Source: a virus
Virus record (IMG/VR): IMGVR_UViG_3300032246_001677
Span: 1 to 20,782 of that record
Length of the DNA stretch: 20,782 bases
Strand: one strand, 5' to 3'
Within the stretch, counting starts at the first letter, position 1, and every line of letters starts with the position of its first letter. Under the pieces are notes generated by a model. It did no database searches. It saw nothing but the letters and a program-made list of their open reading frames with translations, and was not told the DNA's origin. The position numbers and the translations under genes were made by a program. Below are positions 1 through 8,908 of this stretch, piece after piece.

Positions 1-1
1 C

Positions 2-3000
2 CAGCAAAACCTAGAACCCCTCTTCTACGCATCTTACAAGGTTCGTGCGACAGCCCCGATGTTCCGAACAAAGGTTTCAGATATTCAAACTGACCCGCAA
101 AAGGTTCGCTCAATCTACTACGGACTTGGAAACATTCACGAATTCGTCACCGAAATGTACAGTGACAATCGTTTCCAAACCGAGATGGCCTCGATACCAG
201 GACAGGCTGGAATTGAGATCAACGGAAACCTCAAGGAGTACATGCAAGCCTTGGCCGCCGAGCTTCCGCAAGAAGCTAGGAACGCAATGATTCAGAACTC
301 GGCAATCAAGCCGACCATTCTGACCCAAGGACAATCGGCCGCCTTGGAACTATCCAGCCAGCCATTCGACTTTATGAAGATGGTTGAAAATCTTCGCCAA
401 GGGAACGTCGAGAAAAAGCTGGAACAGGCCACCCTGTTTGCCCGAGGCATCAAGATTCAAGACAAAGACAGAAACAACATTGATGTCCTAAAGACCAAGC
501 TCCTACAGCTCCACAAAAAGAAGCACGGATCCTACCAGAAGGAGGACGACGGCTATTATCGTCCAATACCTCCCCAGCAGTTGTCTTCTCAAGAGGAGAC
601 CCTTTACACGATGCTGATGGACAAGGCTCGTGCGGAAAAGTGGCCTGGGATCGCCTTCCAGTCAGATCTCATGCAAGTGGAGACAAGCACAAAGCCAGAG
701 AATCTTGTCCTCGAACAGCAGTCGGCAGTACCAGAAGTGGAAGCTCCAAAGATGGAGCAACTCTCCTTGTTCTCACGAGGGCTAATGGAGGTTACGTCGG
801 CGTTAAGCGAAGAGTTCCCATTCACAAAGGCAGTAGAGGCTCTACCTAGAGGCGGTCTTTATGGGCAACAAAGAGAGGATGCTTTCACAGATTTCATGCG
901 AAACGCAATGCTTCCAGAGTCGTTCGAGGCCAAGTATAAAGGCAAAGGATTAAGTCCAGTTAAGCTCCGAGCCGAGTACCTCAAACAAAATCCAGAAGCA
1001 CTCAAAAGGTTGTTGTATAAAGAGAGCGGTAAAAACCCAAGTAATAAGCTTTTCTCGCGAGGTCTTTCGATGAACAACGGAGATCAACAAGCCCCGCTAA
1101 ATGACCTACTAGCCTCATTCTTGGGTGCGTCTGGAAGTATTATTACCGACGAGGAAATCGACGCCACCTACCAAAAAGCATCCGAAGAGAACGCTCCTTA
1201 TGAAGTCGGCGCACCTTATGTAGGCCAAGATATTCGTAGTGCTGGCCCATTCGCTAACGATCAGTTCCGTGAAGTTCAAAGAGTAGCTAGGGAGCTACGG
1301 AGACCAATTGATACAGTTGAGACCGACGCATCAGTTCTGGCGGCGGCAAAAGCTTTGGTCGCCACCCACAAGGCACAACTCTACGAGGATCTGCTTGAAG
1401 GAACTCTTGAGACATCGGCAACTAATCAAGCAGCGGTTTACCTGGCCCTTGCCGAGGACGCAAAGAACGCAAAGACCCCAGAGGATCTTCGTGAAATTGC
1501 AATTCTCACGATGGCGAACGACATCCAGAGGACAAATTTGGCTCGTGCCATGCGGATTGGGCGTGACAGCCAGATGACAGCAGAAGAGCGGAATCGGTCA
1601 TTCTTCAATGCGGAACTCTATAGAAGAAGCCCAGATTCGGACGAGCTGTACAAGAACGCCATCTCAAGAACCCTCAAAAGAAGGTCAATTGCTTCCAACG
1701 AAGAGCAGATCCGCCTCCTCCAAGCCGAGCTAGATCTAGCAAGAAGCCAAGTTGGGGAAGCCTTTAATGCCAACGAGCAATGGCAGAAGTGGGGAGCGTA
1801 TATGGAGGGACGGATTAAAGAGTTCCAAGACGCCAATCAACTCTGGGCAGATCAGTTGGACAAATACCAAGTCCTAGAACAGGAATCTGCTAGAAAAATC
1901 GAGGCTCTACAGGCCGAGCTGGCAAAGGCAAATACCAGCCTCGAGCAGATGGACTGGGAGACAGCCCAGCTCAAAATCCGTGAGAGCAAGTCAGCTCAAG
2001 ACGTGCTGGACACAATCAAAATGTCTCCAAACGATTCAGAGGCGATCCGACTTGTAATGGCTGGGATGGTTCCAATGGCGGCCGCTAAACAAGCTGGAAT
2101 CAAGCCAGCCAGAGTGATGCAGTTGATGAAATCTCTTGAGACAAATACAAAGCAGAGGTTTGACCAAGTGGCTGGAGAGCTTGCAACCCAAGGCATTACA
2201 AGAAGCCAGTTGAAGGCGAAGTTGACCGCATTTGCCAACGGAGCATCCCTGCGGTCTAGGGGTATCGAAGCCAACCCAGAAGAGGCTCCCCTCACCAAAG
2301 AAGAGATTCTGGCAGAGATCGTTGCGGCGATGGGATTTGACTACGCAGGGCAGTCAGACACCTCTGGCAAGACCGATTGGCACAATGTTGACGGCAAAAG
2401 CTCCCTGTTCGACTGGAGAAAACCAAGCAACGTCGGAGTTGCCATGCAGATGGTTCGTAGGTCTCAAGGCAAGCAAGCCAGCATCGGCGATGCAGTATTT
2501 GAAGCCCACGTTGCCCTGCTTGTATCCAGCACATCGACCCAGCTCGCCAACGTATCAAAGACGCCCCTTACATTTCTTAATCCTTTCTACAGAATGGTCG
2601 AGGCGGGGATGTCCTACCTCATTGGCAAAGCTGGCCTTAATGTAAGACTTCCAGACGGAACGATTGGCAACCCATACGCCAGTTTGTCTGACGTGGTCAA
2701 CGGAGCCACCGACGAGGCAAGGCTTGGATTTATGGCCATGATGCCTTCCGTAATTAACGGAACGAGATACGCTCGTTTGGCATTCAACACCGAGAAGCCT
2801 TACTACAACATCGACCATACCGATGCGACCCTGCTCGATGAAGGCGATCAGAAGTTTTATGAAAACGACCCCAAGATCCCTGGAAAACTGGGAAAGAAGG
2901 TTCGATTGCCCCTGCGAGCCTTATTGGCCGCCGACGAGTTTGCTAAATCCTTTGCCGCAGAAACTCTTGTTGGATCAATTGCATACAGAATTGCAAGGGC

Positions 3001-4531
3001 GAAAGGTCTAAACGGACAAGAGCGGGTAGATTATGTCAGAAACCAAGTCAGCGAGTTTGGATCTGATTCGTGGAAAATTGCAGTTGAGCGGTCTTCTCGT
3101 GAAACCCTTAACGAAGACGTGGCGGAAAACAAGGACGAGCCATTTACATTCAAGAGGCTCGGTAAAGCCGCCCCTCGAGCATTGAACAAGTTTAGCAAGG
3201 GCATCTCTGATCTTTCCCAAAACCTCGAAAGTTGGGGCTTTGATCCAAACAATGGAGCAAGGGCTGTCACCGCCCCTGTAGCGTTCGCTGGGTCGATGGG
3301 GTTACAGATCCTTCGAGGCCTTACCCTGTTCGCAAGGATATCTTATAATGTGCTACAGCGTGGTCTGGCATTTACTCCAGTAGGCCTCGCTGACTCCGCA
3401 ATTGGAGCGATGAATTCCATTAAGAAAAACAGAGAAGGCCAGAGGTTTATGGATCTGAGCAACTACGAGAACTCCGTAGCTGGGCTTACCGAGGGAGCAA
3501 TCGGAACCGCAATTCTGATGGCTCTGTTCAGAAGCATGGAAGGAGACAAGGACGACGATAAGAAGCTCTTATTGATTACTGGCCCCGCCGCCCAAGCCGA
3601 TTCCGCCAGCAGAACCACTCGTTATGGGAACAGATCCTATATGATCCGAATTGGGAATAAGGAGTTCGATATCAGTAGGATTGAGCCGTTTGCGTCAACT
3701 ATGGGCTTTGGTGTTGCATTAGGAACAGCAGTAAAAGACGCAGTTCATCGTGGCGGTGGCATTGCTATTTCTCAAAACCTTGTTGGCGATTTCAGCAGAA
3801 TCCTTGCCCAGAAGACATTCGGAGGACAGCTCCGCACAGCAAAGACATTGTTCGCCGATTGGAACATAGTTGACCCAGTTATTGATTTTGCATCTGTATT
3901 TACCGCCCCACCGATCGCTAGGGGTCTTGTGGAGGCCTCAAAAGACTATGTATCCAGAACTGCATCCGAAGAGCCAAGTCTAGTAAACAAAGACAGAATG
4001 CTTTCAAAGTTTGCCCCTGCAGTCGGAGCATACCCACAAGCTACTGGATACAGGACTCCATACGCTTACGACTTTGAAGGCAAAAAGGTTGTTAAGCCAT
4101 TCACGGAGGTCGTGCCTGACGGCAAGCTTGGCAAAGTTGCAAAGTTCGCACTCAGAAATCTTTTCCCTGTGGCCGTCTACAAAAAGAAGTCGGCCTCCAA
4201 GCTCAATAGGTTTGTAGAGTCCTACAATAGGCAACAGATTTCAACGGAAGGAAAAACTTGGATCCTCAATTCACCAAGAGCCGAGATCACAGATCCCTAC
4301 AGCAAAAAGAAGGTCAGGTTGACCCTGCGGGAACAGGAGACGCTGAACTCTATTGTCCAGCCCCAGCTCCAAGCCTTGTTTGAAACCAACATTACCGAAG
4401 CCGACATTGCTAACCCAACTGACGAAAAGAAGAGAAGAATCCAAGATCTAGCCTCCAAGCTCCGCAATAAATACGAGGAACAGATTGTCCGTCAGCGATA
4501 TGCAATGGGCGACGCAAAGCAGACAAAGTAG
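2..4531 (+). CDS. Large polyvalent-type internal virion protein, C-terminal part (5' truncated by window)
   Basis: The frame is open from base 2 and the first Met, at 59, has no Shine-Dalgarno, so this is the C-terminal 1,500 or so residues of a longer protein. The layout resembles the phage large polyvalent proteins that are packaged in the head and enter the cell with the DNA. Residues here are counted from the Met at 59. The N-terminal third is hydrophilic and helical, with recurring LF(A/S)RG motifs at about 126, 237 and 331. A Gln/Glu/Ala-rich coiled coil lies at about 560-670. A stretch near 815-840 (LLVSSTSTQLANV) resembles the 'LLSSPKTHIVNI' signature seen in such proteins. The C-terminal half has Gly/Ala-rich amphipathic segments like the LPD38-type region, by recalled pattern. 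It lies 34 bases before the portal gene, fitting an ejected protein. No RNA polymerase or protease motif was recognised. Virion placement is inference. Confidence 0.6.
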   Translation, partial: QQNLEPLFYASYKVRATAPMFRTKVSDIQTDPQKVRSIYYGLGNIHEFVTEMYSDNRFQTEMASIPGQAGIEINGNLKEYMQALAAELPQEARNAMIQNSAIKPTILTQGQSAALELSSQPFDFMKMVENLRQGNVEKKLEQATLFARGIKIQDKDRNNIDVLKTKLLQLHKKKHGSYQKEDDGYYRPIPPQQLSSQEETLYTMLMDKARAEKWPGIAFQSDLMQVETSTKPENLVLEQQSAVPEVEAPKMEQLSLFSRGLMEVTSALSEEFPFTKAVEALPRGGLYGQQREDAFTDFMRNAMLPESFEAKYKGKGLSPVKLRAEYLKQNPEALKRLLYKESGKNPSNKLFSRGLSMNNGDQQAPLNDLLASFLGASGSIITDEEIDATYQKASEENAPYEVGAPYVGQDIRSAGPFANDQFREVQRVARELRRPIDTVETDASVLAAAKALVATHKAQLYEDLLEGTLETSATNQAAVYLALAEDAKNAKTPEDLREIAILTMANDIQRTNLARAMRIGRDSQMTAEERNRSFFNAELYRRSPDSDELYKNAISRTLKRRSIASNEEQIRLLQAELDLARSQVGEAFNANEQWQKWGAYMEGRIKEFQDANQLWADQLDKYQVLEQESARKIEALQAELAKANTSLEQMDWETAQLKIRESKSAQDVLDTIKMSPNDSEAIRLVMAGMVPMAAAKQAGIKPARVMQLMKSLETNTKQRFDQVAGELATQGITRSQLKAKLTAFANGASLRSRGIEANPEEAPLTKEEILAEIVAAMGFDYAGQSDTSGKTDWHNVDGKSSLFDWRKPSNVGVAMQMVRRSQGKQASIGDAVFEAHVALLVSSTSTQLANVSKTPLTFLNPFYRMVEAGMSYLIGKAGLNVRLPDGTIGNPYASLSDVVNGATDEARLGFMAMMPSVINGTRYARLAFNTEKPYYNIDHTDATLLDEGDQKFYENDPKIPGKLGKKVRLPLRALLAADEFAKSFAAETLVGSIAYRIARAKGLNGQERVDYVRNQVSEFGSDSWKIAVERSSRETLNEDVAENKDEPFTFKRLGKAAPRALNKFSKGISDLSQNLESWGFDPNNGARAVTAPVAFAGSMGLQILRGLTLFARISYNVLQRGLAFTPVGLADSAIGAMNSIKKNREGQRFMDLSNYENSVAGLTEGAIGTAILMALFRSMEGDKDDDKKLLLITGPAAQADSASRTTRYGNRSYMIRIGNKEFDISRIEPFASTMGFGVALGTAVKDAVHRGGGIAISQNLVGDFSRILAQKTFGGQLRTAKTLFADWNIVDPVIDFASVFTAPPIARGLVEASKDYVSRTASEEPSLVNKDRMLSKFAPAVGAYPQATGYRTPYAYDFEGKKVVKPFTEVVPDGKLGKVAKFALRNLFPVAVYKKKSASKLNRFVESYNRQQISTEGKTWILNSPRAEITDPYSKKKVRLTLREQETLNSIVQPQLQALFETNITEADIANPTDEKKRRIQDLASKLRNKYEEQIVRQRYAMGDAKQTK

Positions 4532-4565
4532 TCGCACACCTCGCCATTGATGGTTGAAATCGAAT

Positions 4566-6791
4566 ATGGCTGAGAATCAAGTAGATAACCTCGTAAAGAA
4601 GGCCGAAGAGCTCGAGAAGGCTCTTGATTCTGCTCGTAGTGGACCGAACGCACGAGCTTTGGGTGGCGGAAGCCCGACTGCGGTGGCCTTCCCAACAGCC
4701 TATAAGCTGACAGAAGAACAAGAAAAGGAGCTGGTTCGCCACGCATGGGAACGCCTCCGCAAGCTCGAGGTTGAGATGGGTCGAAGCATCGTTCGTAATA
4801 CTGCTTACAACACAAACCCAACTTCTTTGATGGCCTTCGAGACCTTCCTAGGTCGCCGTCAAATCTACGAGTGGGTGTATGAAAATAATGTATCGTGGCG
4901 ACCAGCGGTGATGGGCGGGATCTTTGAGCAGAGCAACCTTATCGTGCCTGTCACCCGCCGTATCGTTCGGCAGATGATCGCAAAAGCACAGAAATACTTC
5001 CTTGGCACAGATCCTTGGTTCTCTGCCCTGCCCGAAGGAGCCGCCGACAGGGACATCGCAGAAAAGGTTGAGCGATATGCTCGCTATAAGTTCAACAGGC
5101 TTGGAGTTAAGGATGCGATGGCCATGGCCCTGCAATTGGCATTTGTCCGTGGTGAATGCGTGGTCAAAACTACTCACGTTAAGAAAGAGCAAGTTTATCA
5201 GCGGAACGCCAAGGTTCTGGTGGATCTAAACGGCCAGCCAATCCTAGCAACGGACGGAGATTTCATCACCGACAAAGACAGCTTTGTCCCAGCCCAGAAC
5301 GAAATCGGTGAGCCTATTATGCTTTTGAGGCGGGACATGGCCACGATCCAGCCCCCTGTTCCTGTCTTCATTGAACAAACTATCAGCCGAAGGGCAATTA
5401 TCTCCGAAGGGCCAACTGCCGAGCCTGTGTACTACCAAGACTTTATCTGCCCACTTAATGCAACCTCCGTCGATGATGCTGACTTTGTAGCTCATCTTTA
5501 TGATGCCCCTGTGATGGAGCTGGCCGACCTATACAACAAGAAAGGGTCAAAAAGCGACGAGACCCCAGAGGAGGAGATGCTCCGAATCCAAGCGGCGATT
5601 GACCAGATCCGACTATCTGCAACTGAGTCTGGGATCCCGAAATCTGGCTCAAAACAAGCCAGAACAGAGCGTGGTGAGGCCTATGAGCCAAACAACACCT
5701 TCAATAACCCCACGATGGAGATTGCAGAATGCTATCTTCGCTATGATGCAAATGGCGACGGAATCACCGAGGAAATTATGCTTCTGCTAGATGTTCGCAA
5801 TCAGCGGGCAATCTTCTACGAGTATGTGGCTAATGTGACATCCGATGGCCGTAGACCATTTACAGTAGTCCGAGTGAACCCTGTGGACGGACGCTGGTAC
5901 GGAATGGGTGGAGTTGAGCAGTTCAAGACCTCCCAAGACTTCATGGATCTGACCATTAACCGCCTCAATTTCAGCCAAAGCTCAAGCGGGCGGGTTACTT
6001 TCTGGAGGCCAGACGCAACTTTTGAAGGGTCGGCAAACCCCAATCTGATCCTCAATTCGGGAGGCACTTATACGCTCCGCCCAGGTTTTGCAGCTGCCGA
6101 TGCCTTAACCTATGTGGCTCTCCCAGAATCCAAAGAAAAGGATCTTAATTTCATGCTCCAATACTTCACCCAGCTCGTCCAACTCGAGTCGGGTGTAATG
6201 ACTGGTGGCGATCAAGAGTTCTCTGGCCTTCCCTCAAGCAAGCTGGCTACTGGCATACGAAGCATCGACCAAGCTGGCAACGAAATGTTCTCGCAGTACT
6301 TGATGTCCTTGGAGCCAGCCCTGTCTCAAGTGGTCAATCGGCTGGTCTTGATTCTGTTGGATAACATGAACAAAAAGGAAATGTTCAACTACCTTGAAGG
6401 CGATGCCCTCCAGCTTGTGACGATCACCCCAGAAGAAATTGCTGATATTAACATCAATATCCGCCTCCTACTGACCCGCTACCACGGAGAACAACAGCTC
6501 CAGAGCAACGCTCAAGCGGCGGGTCTTGTCACTCAGTTCTATGGATTGCCCCCAGAAGTTCAGCAGAAGGTCGCCTTGTTCTACAACCAGAGCCTCAAAG
6601 CCCTTGGGATCGTGGATGCAGAGTCGATCATTCAGCCTTTCGCCCCGCCTCCGACCCAGAATGGCATCACTCCAGACGGACGAGTATTCGGCCAAGCTGG
6701 ATCCCCTGGCTCACCCCCTCCTAGCGTTGGGGGAACAAAAAGCGTCCCTGTTGACGCTGGCCTAGCTGGTGGCAATCCGACACCCGCATGA
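4566..6791 (+). CDS. Portal (head-tail connector) protein
   Basis: Portal proteins form the dodecameric ring at one capsid vertex through which DNA is packaged and ejected. This 741-residue protein has the usual pattern: an N-terminal region with RQIYEWVYENNVSWRP, a helical and beta core, and a C-terminal stretch with GVMTGGDQ, SKLATGIRSIDQAGNEM and long helices that fits the stem and crown of large podoviral portals. A calcium-loop-like motif, DANGDGITEE, lies at about residues 394-403; similar segments occur in other long portals. The last 70 residues are Pro/Gly-rich. I chose ATG 4566 over an upstream in-frame TTG at 4554; neither has a clear Shine-Dalgarno. The stop overlaps the next gene as ATGA. 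Length and the linked gp56-like capsid protein suggest an N4-type portal, but the subfamily is an inference. Confidence 0.75.
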   Translation: MAENQVDNLVKKAEELEKALDSARSGPNARALGGGSPTAVAFPTAYKLTEEQEKELVRHAWERLRKLEVEMGRSIVRNTAYNTNPTSLMAFETFLGRRQIYEWVYENNVSWRPAVMGGIFEQSNLIVPVTRRIVRQMIAKAQKYFLGTDPWFSALPEGAADRDIAEKVERYARYKFNRLGVKDAMAMALQLAFVRGECVVKTTHVKKEQVYQRNAKVLVDLNGQPILATDGDFITDKDSFVPAQNEIGEPIMLLRRDMATIQPPVPVFIEQTISRRAIISEGPTAEPVYYQDFICPLNATSVDDADFVAHLYDAPVMELADLYNKKGSKSDETPEEEMLRIQAAIDQIRLSATESGIPKSGSKQARTERGEAYEPNNTFNNPTMEIAECYLRYDANGDGITEEIMLLLDVRNQRAIFYEYVANVTSDGRRPFTVVRVNPVDGRWYGMGGVEQFKTSQDFMDLTINRLNFSQSSSGRVTFWRPDATFEGSANPNLILNSGGTYTLRPGFAAADALTYVALPESKEKDLNFMLQYFTQLVQLESGVMTGGDQEFSGLPSSKLATGIRSIDQAGNEMFSQYLMSLEPALSQVVNRLVLILLDNMNKKEMFNYLEGDALQLVTITPEEIADININIRLLLTRYHGEQQLQSNAQAAGLVTQFYGLPPEVQQKVALFYNQSLKALGIVDAESIIQPFAPPPTQNGITPDGRVFGQAGSPGSPPPSVGGTKSVPVDAGLAGGNPTPA

Positions 6792-7057
6792 GCGATCCAG
6801 CCAGCCAACTGGCACTCATAGAGCGGTTAAAAGACAATTCTGGGTATAGCGAGTGGTACTTGCCGACCCTTTCAAGGCATTTAGAAGGGCTTAAAGAAGC
6901 AGTTCTAGAAGCTGGCATTAGCCCAGAGGAGCGTCAAAACAGGCACTCGGCCTATATGGCAGTTAAGGAAGTGCTGGCTCTAGTTCCGTCACAGGAGGCG
7001 GCACTTTATAGGATTTTGCAAGGCCACGAATCACGTCCAGAGCCTCGTCGTAAGTAA
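6788..7057 (+). CDS. Small helical protein after portal, unknown function
   Basis: This 89-residue, mostly helical, charged protein starts at an ATGA overlap with the portal stop, so it is probably translated by coupling; no Shine-Dalgarno precedes it. It has no Cys, signal peptide or membrane segment, and its end is basic (ESRPEPRRK). Phages often keep small head-assembly or portal-associated proteins here, but no family is recognisable. Its last 95 bases overlap the 3' end of the minus-strand glycosyltransferase-like gene, so its C-terminal 30 or so residues are encoded opposite that protein's C-terminus. The tail may have been reshaped when the minus-strand cassette arrived. Reality of the gene is supported by coupling and lack of other coding on this strand. 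Confidence 0.6.
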   Translation: MSDPASQLALIERLKDNSGYSEWYLPTLSRHLEGLKEAVLEAGISPEERQNRHSAYMAVKEVLALVPSQEAALYRILQGHESRPEPRRK

Positions 7058-8309
7058 AGAATTTGTCCACGAACTTGACCAGTCGAACCTTGTCGTCGGA
7101 AAGAACTTTTCTAGCTTCACAAAAGTCGGAATTGTTTCTGTGCAGACAAACATCCTCGTAACAAGCCGTACCAGGAAGCCTCACGCCGTGCAAAAGAGTA
7201 GAAGTTCTACTGCTTCGCTTGTCTGCAAAAGAGGCCTCATCGATCAGTTTATTCGCAGCATCATCAGAAATAGGATCCTGCATTGTAAAAAACAACTGCC
7301 GTGCATTAAAAGACGTGGCGACAACAGACGCATTGGAAGTATCCCAATCTCCGCTAGGCACATCAAGAATAACCATTCTGACGCCGCTTTCATCGAGTGG
7401 CTTGGCGGTTATGACGTTGTGCTGAAATATGCCAGTCCTTAAAGAGGAAAGAGCAGATTCAAAATCTGAAAATGGACTATTCTTATGAGCAATCCTGTTC
7501 TCGTCATCTTGTCTTTGGGATATAGTAACACCCAAAGACCCCCATATCTCACTAACAAACTCCACGGCAAACTTGAGGCCTATTTCTTCTTTTGATAAGC
7601 TATTTATCTCATCCAGAAGTGGCGAATCGCTCAATTTTTTGCGTTGAGCCTCAAGATCGGATCCATCAACCGACCTTATCACATTCAGCGGATGCTGTAT
7701 AAATTCGGAAAGCTCGGGAGAAGGGCAAGGCGAAATATCAAGCTTATTGCAAGCAAGCCCCAAAGGCCAAGAATGCGATCCCCTGCCATGAAACTGGGAA
7801 AAGTTGTGCCTTCGTAGTTCAAGTAATTCAGAAGGAGCAAGTAAGGCGGGGCTCAACAAAATCCCCTCGTCAACAAACCTACGTGCTGTAGGCCTGTCCA
7901 TTCCAAAGAACCCGCTTGCAGCGTAGTGCATAAATTCCAAGATGCCTGTGCTTTTTCTTTCAGCTACAGAAAATACCCTGCCTTTCACCCCATGCCCTTG
8001 ACTAAGAAGAGTCTCCTCAAGATCTGGTTGTGGCGTGCCAAAAGTGCAGTCGGGATCAACCTTTAATATATAAGAACCGCTCATGCGAAGAGCAAGAACA
8101 AGCAGTTCGTGGACTGCTAAACCTCCAGCCATGTGCAGATCGTCAGAAGTTGTCTGAATAAGGTCACAATAATCCTCAAGTTCTTTAGGATGCTCACACT
8201 TGTTGGCAAGTACACCTATTTTAGACGAAGGAAGTGTATTGCGAATCGCCCTTGCGGTATGCACTGATAATTCCTTGTCTCCATCCCATATCTGCATTAC
8301 AACAATCAT
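6963..8309 (-). CDS. Probable GT-A-type glycosyltransferase with extra C-terminal region
   Basis: The N-terminal half looks like a nucleotide-sugar glycosyltransferase of GT-A fold. It opens with a hydrophobic strand (MIVVMQIWDGD), followed by a helix (HTARAIRNTLP), a second strand and, near residue 105, YILKVDPDCTF, whose DPD fits the metal-binding DxD motif. ASGFFGMDRPTARRF, about 160 residues in, resembles the acceptor-side part of such enzymes. The C-terminal 200 residues are unassigned. The start at 8309 is chosen because its ATG overlaps the upstream stop as ATGA; an ATG at 8321 and an opening at 8387 would overlap the previous gene more. It is last in a four-gene minus-strand unit with a large Cys-rich protein, so it may modify a virion protein or host surface glycan. 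That role is inference. Its 3' end overlaps the plus-strand gene ending at 7057. Confidence 0.55.
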   Translation of the reverse strand: MIVVMQIWDGDKELSVHTARAIRNTLPSSKIGVLANKCEHPKELEDYCDLIQTTSDDLHMAGGLAVHELLVLALRMSGSYILKVDPDCTFGTPQPDLEETLLSQGHGVKGRVFSVAERKSTGILEFMHYAASGFFGMDRPTARRFVDEGILLSPALLAPSELLELRRHNFSQFHGRGSHSWPLGLACNKLDISPCPSPELSEFIQHPLNVIRSVDGSDLEAQRKKLSDSPLLDEINSLSKEEIGLKFAVEFVSEIWGSLGVTISQRQDDENRIAHKNSPFSDFESALSSLRTGIFQHNVITAKPLDESGVRMVILDVPSGDWDTSNASVVATSFNARQLFFTMQDPISDDAANKLIDEASFADKRSSRTSTLLHGVRLPGTACYEDVCLHRNNSDFCEARKVLSDDKVRLVKFVDKFFTYDEALDVIRGLAKSYKVPPPVTELEPALP

Positions 8310-8908
8310 TCCGTTCCCCATTTCTCCTTTGGACAACTCTGAGATGGCATACGAAGCTTTGCCTCCCCACAACCACAGACACGGCATCGGCCAGTGCCAA
8401 GGAAAGCTGTTGGGTCAAAGTATTCACATGACTGGCAAATAGACTTACGGAAAGCAAATGTCTCAGGCTTAACATGGGTTGTCAGAGTCTTGGTATTTAC
8501 TGCCTTTACAAAGGCGGCAGACAGGGTTTTTAGCTGATCCGCAGCTGAGGGAGATTTATAGAAAAGGTCTAACACACATCTCGGAGACACAGATATTTCC
8601 TTATCTACAGCGCATACCCATCCATTCCCCGTACATTTCTGCACATTCAAAGCACCTCTTTGGTAGCATTTACCAATCATTCCACGCCTAACAAACGGAT
8701 GAAGACTCTTCCAATCATCTTGTGAAGGCGATTTATATACGTACACAGTCTTTGTGTCGCTTTCGTAGGCTAGTGTTCTTAAAGCCCACAGCTCCTTAAG
8801 AAGCGGATCGGTATTTCCAGCCTCAAGCTTGTAGATCCTTCTGTCGAGCTCAATAGTCATCATTCCCTCCGAGAGTATAATTCCTTCTTCTGTAGTTTTA
8901 ATATTCAT
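8306..8908 (-). CDS. 200-residue protein with C-terminal zinc-ribbon-like Cys cluster
   Basis: Function unknown. The first 130 residues have beta-rich and mixed segments with scattered Cys and Trp. The last 45 hold an ordered Cys pattern: CQSCEYF, then CRVCGCG, then a final SCPKEKW. This spacing recalls small phage proteins ending in CxxC...CxxCGC...CPxxKW, which I remember from phage genomes beside structural genes but cannot name with certainty; zinc binding is plausible. It starts directly after the stop of the 873-residue gene, with a strong AGGAGG (8913-8918, minus strand) overlapping that gene's last codons, and its stop forms an ATGA with the glycosyltransferase-like gene. It is therefore expressed as part of the cassette and may be an accessory or assembly factor for the large Cys-rich protein. 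Confidence 0.6.
   Translation of the reverse strand: MNIKTTEEGIILSEGMMTIELDRRIYKLEAGNTDPLLKELWALRTLAYESDTKTVYVYKSPSQDDWKSLHPFVRRGMIGKCYQRGALNVQKCTGNGWVCAVDKEISVSPRCVLDLFYKSPSAADQLKTLSAAFVKAVNTKTLTTHVKPETFAFRKSICQSCEYFDPTAFLGTGRCRVCGCGEAKLRMPSQSCPKEKWGTE

Noticed and set aside
4554-4565. Upstream TTG start for the portal
   Set aside because: It adds only four residues, is not an ATG, and has no better ribosome site than ATG 4566.
7140-7442. 100-codon plus-strand frame inside the glycosyltransferase-like gene
   Set aside because: No ribosome site or context on the plus strand; the minus-strand frame is continuous, coupled and carries a DxD motif.
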